A program made the position numbers and the translations under genes. This document shows positions 7,426 to 8,318 of a stretch of DNA of 8,318 nt, one piece after another. A model generated the notes under the pieces. That model searched no databases. It worked only from the letters and a program-made list of their open reading frames with translations, and was not told the DNA's origin. This DNA comes from Holosporaceae bacterium UBA5542. GTDB taxonomy: Bacteria; Pseudomonadota; Alphaproteobacteria; UBA7879; UBA5542. Position 1 is the first letter of the stretch; each line of letters begins with the position of its first letter. The stretch spans positions 11,970 through 20,287 of the forward strand of contig DINK01000014.1 of assembly GCA_002426825.1 (NCBI GenBank), in the 5' to 3' direction.

Positions 7426-7499
7426 AAATAAACCGTGCTTTCTTTAAAAACACACCAAGCATATAAGATTTACACTCAGAATACTAGAAAAGTGTATGC
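7426..7499. other. topA-rnr spacer
   Basis: A 74-bp AT-rich gap separates topA from rnr, which read the same way. I find no GC-rich hairpin followed by a T tract, and no strong promoter (the best -10-like hexamer, TATGCT on the minus strand, lacks a good -35). Read-through from topA into rnr is therefore the simplest reading. Confidence 0.5.
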
Positions 7500-8318
7500 C
7501 TACTTTCTTTTACCTTTTTTGGGTTTGGGATTTTGTTCAGCCTCTTCAATGATCTCTAAAGCGCGATCCACCCCCAGCGACAAAATATCGTCTTTTTTAA
7601 CAGAAATAAATTGATCTTTGTATTTAATATATGGCCCATAACGGCCAATGCTGGCTGTGATTTTTTCCCCTGTATCAGGATGCGTTCCAACATCCCGAGG
7701 CAATGCCAGAAGATCAAGCGCCTTTTCGAAAGTCATCTGTTCAGGTGTCATTCCTTTGGGCAAAGAGCTTCGTTTTGGTTTTTCCTTTTTTGAAGAAGGT
7801 TCCATCTGAACATAAAACCCATAAGGTCCCTTTCGAAGACTGATTTCTGCTTTTGTTTCGGGGTGTGCCCCCAAAACTTTGGGATACGCATCAGCCACAT
7901 TATTTTCAGGACTGCTTTCCGATTCATCAGGGTGACCACCATCAGCCAGCTTCTGAATATGCTTACATTCAGGGTACGTTTCACATCCTAAAAAAGGCCC
8001 ATACTTCCCAAGCTTTAAGTGCAAGTTTCCATCTTTACAACTTGGGCATTTTTTTTGAAGGGTGCCATCTTTATCCTTTAAAAACAAAACATCTTCAAGT
8101 TCCTGGTTCAACATATCAAGCACATGAGAAATTTTTAAGTCTTTGGTCCCCTCAACAGTTTTTTGAAAGTCGACCCAAAACTGGTTAAGTGTTTTTTCCC
8201 AGTTCTCTTCTCCTCGCGCAATATCATCCAGTGTATCTTCCATTTTTGCTGTAAAATCGTGCTCAACATACCGTGAGAAATAATGTGTTAAAAACAAAGA
8301 AACAAGCCTGCCTCGTGG
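7500..8318 (-). CDS. topA: DNA topoisomerase I, C-terminal 272 residues, 5' part beyond window
   Basis: Type IA topoisomerase that relaxes negatively supercoiled DNA. The frame is open through the right edge, so the Toprim domain and active-site tyrosine lie outside. The fragment begins with the end of the type IA core: GRLVSLFL, then RYVEHDFTAKMED, a typical alphaproteobacterial form of the conserved RYVEYDFTA stretch. A four-cysteine zinc finger follows at fragment residues 91, 94, 112 and 118 (C-x2-C-x17-C-x5-C, starting CPSC). Two glycine-rich C-terminal repeats are visible, GPYGFYV (164-170) and GRYGPYI (225-231), each preceded by a G-x-HP-x-T motif. The tail ends in KKGKRK. Such repeats and basic tails bind DNA and RNA polymerase in other TopA proteins. 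The unusual-looking TTG near 8297 is an internal leucine codon, not a start. Confidence 0.95.
   Translation of the reverse strand, partial: PRGRLVSLFLTHYFSRYVEHDFTAKMEDTLDDIARGEENWEKTLNQFWVDFQKTVEGTKDLKISHVLDMLNQELEDVLFLKDKDGTLQKKCPSCKDGNLHLKLGKYGPFLGCETYPECKHIQKLADGGHPDESESSPENNVADAYPKVLGAHPETKAEISLRKGPYGFYVQMEPSSKKEKPKRSSLPKGMTPEQMTFEKALDLLALPRDVGTHPDTGEKITASIGRYGPYIKYKDQFISVKKDDILSLGVDRALEIIEEAEQNPKPKKGKRK

Noticed and set aside
7426..7499. Independent promoter or terminator between topA and rnr
   Set aside because: No -35/-10 pair with reasonable spacing and no GC-rich stem with a T tract could be found; the evidence is too weak to list either.
1..8318. Mobile element, CRISPR array, tRNA or defence system
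   Set aside because: I noticed no transposase, integrase, toxin-antitoxin or nuclease-helicase gene, no regularly spaced repeats and no tRNA-like cloverleaf. Nearly all of the window is accounted for by the five housekeeping genes and short gaps.

Overview
The window carries five protein genes and no RNA genes, CRISPR arrays, insertion sequences or phage genes. Every gene is a core bacterial housekeeping gene. The proteins look alphaproteobacterial: RNase E has an acidic insertion inside its S1 domain, the TopA C-terminus has one four-cysteine finger followed by basic repeats, and the amidase and PBP1a genes sit directly beside rne. The DNA is AT-rich with many A/T homopolymer runs, unlike free-living Rhizobiales or Caulobacterales. 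A low-GC, possibly host-associated lineage such as Holosporales or Rickettsiales is my inference; the sequence does not prove it.

Layout from left to right. Bases 1-1836 (minus) hold the first 612 codons of RNase E (rne), whose 3' end lies beyond the left edge. Bases 1837-2101 are a 265-bp AT-rich divergent promoter and leader region. Bases 2102-3208 (plus) encode a secreted AmiC-type N-acetylmuramoyl-L-alanine amidase. Bases 3192-5471 (plus) encode a class A penicillin-binding protein (PBP1a, mrcA) that overlaps amiC by 17 bp, so the two very probably form one transcription unit. Bases 5461-7425 (minus) encode RNase R (rnr), which converges on mrcA and overlaps its 3' end by 11 bp. After a 74-bp gap, bases 7500-8318 (minus) hold the last 272 codons of DNA topoisomerase I (topA), whose 5' part lies beyond the right edge. 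topA and rnr read in the same direction and may be co-transcribed.

The genes fall into two functional pairs. amiC and mrcA make and cut peptidoglycan in the periplasm: PBP1a polymerises and crosslinks glycan strands, and the amidase removes peptide stems, usually for daughter-cell separation. rne and rnr are the main endonucleolytic and 3'-5' exonucleolytic enzymes of mRNA and structured-RNA decay, and topA relaxes negative supercoils. I found no convincing undescribed system. The points most worth a second look are an RNase R that seems to lack its first cold-shock domain, a set of mutually exclusive pairings in the rne leader, the convergent overlap of mrcA and rnr, and the junction between two normally separate conserved gene clusters.
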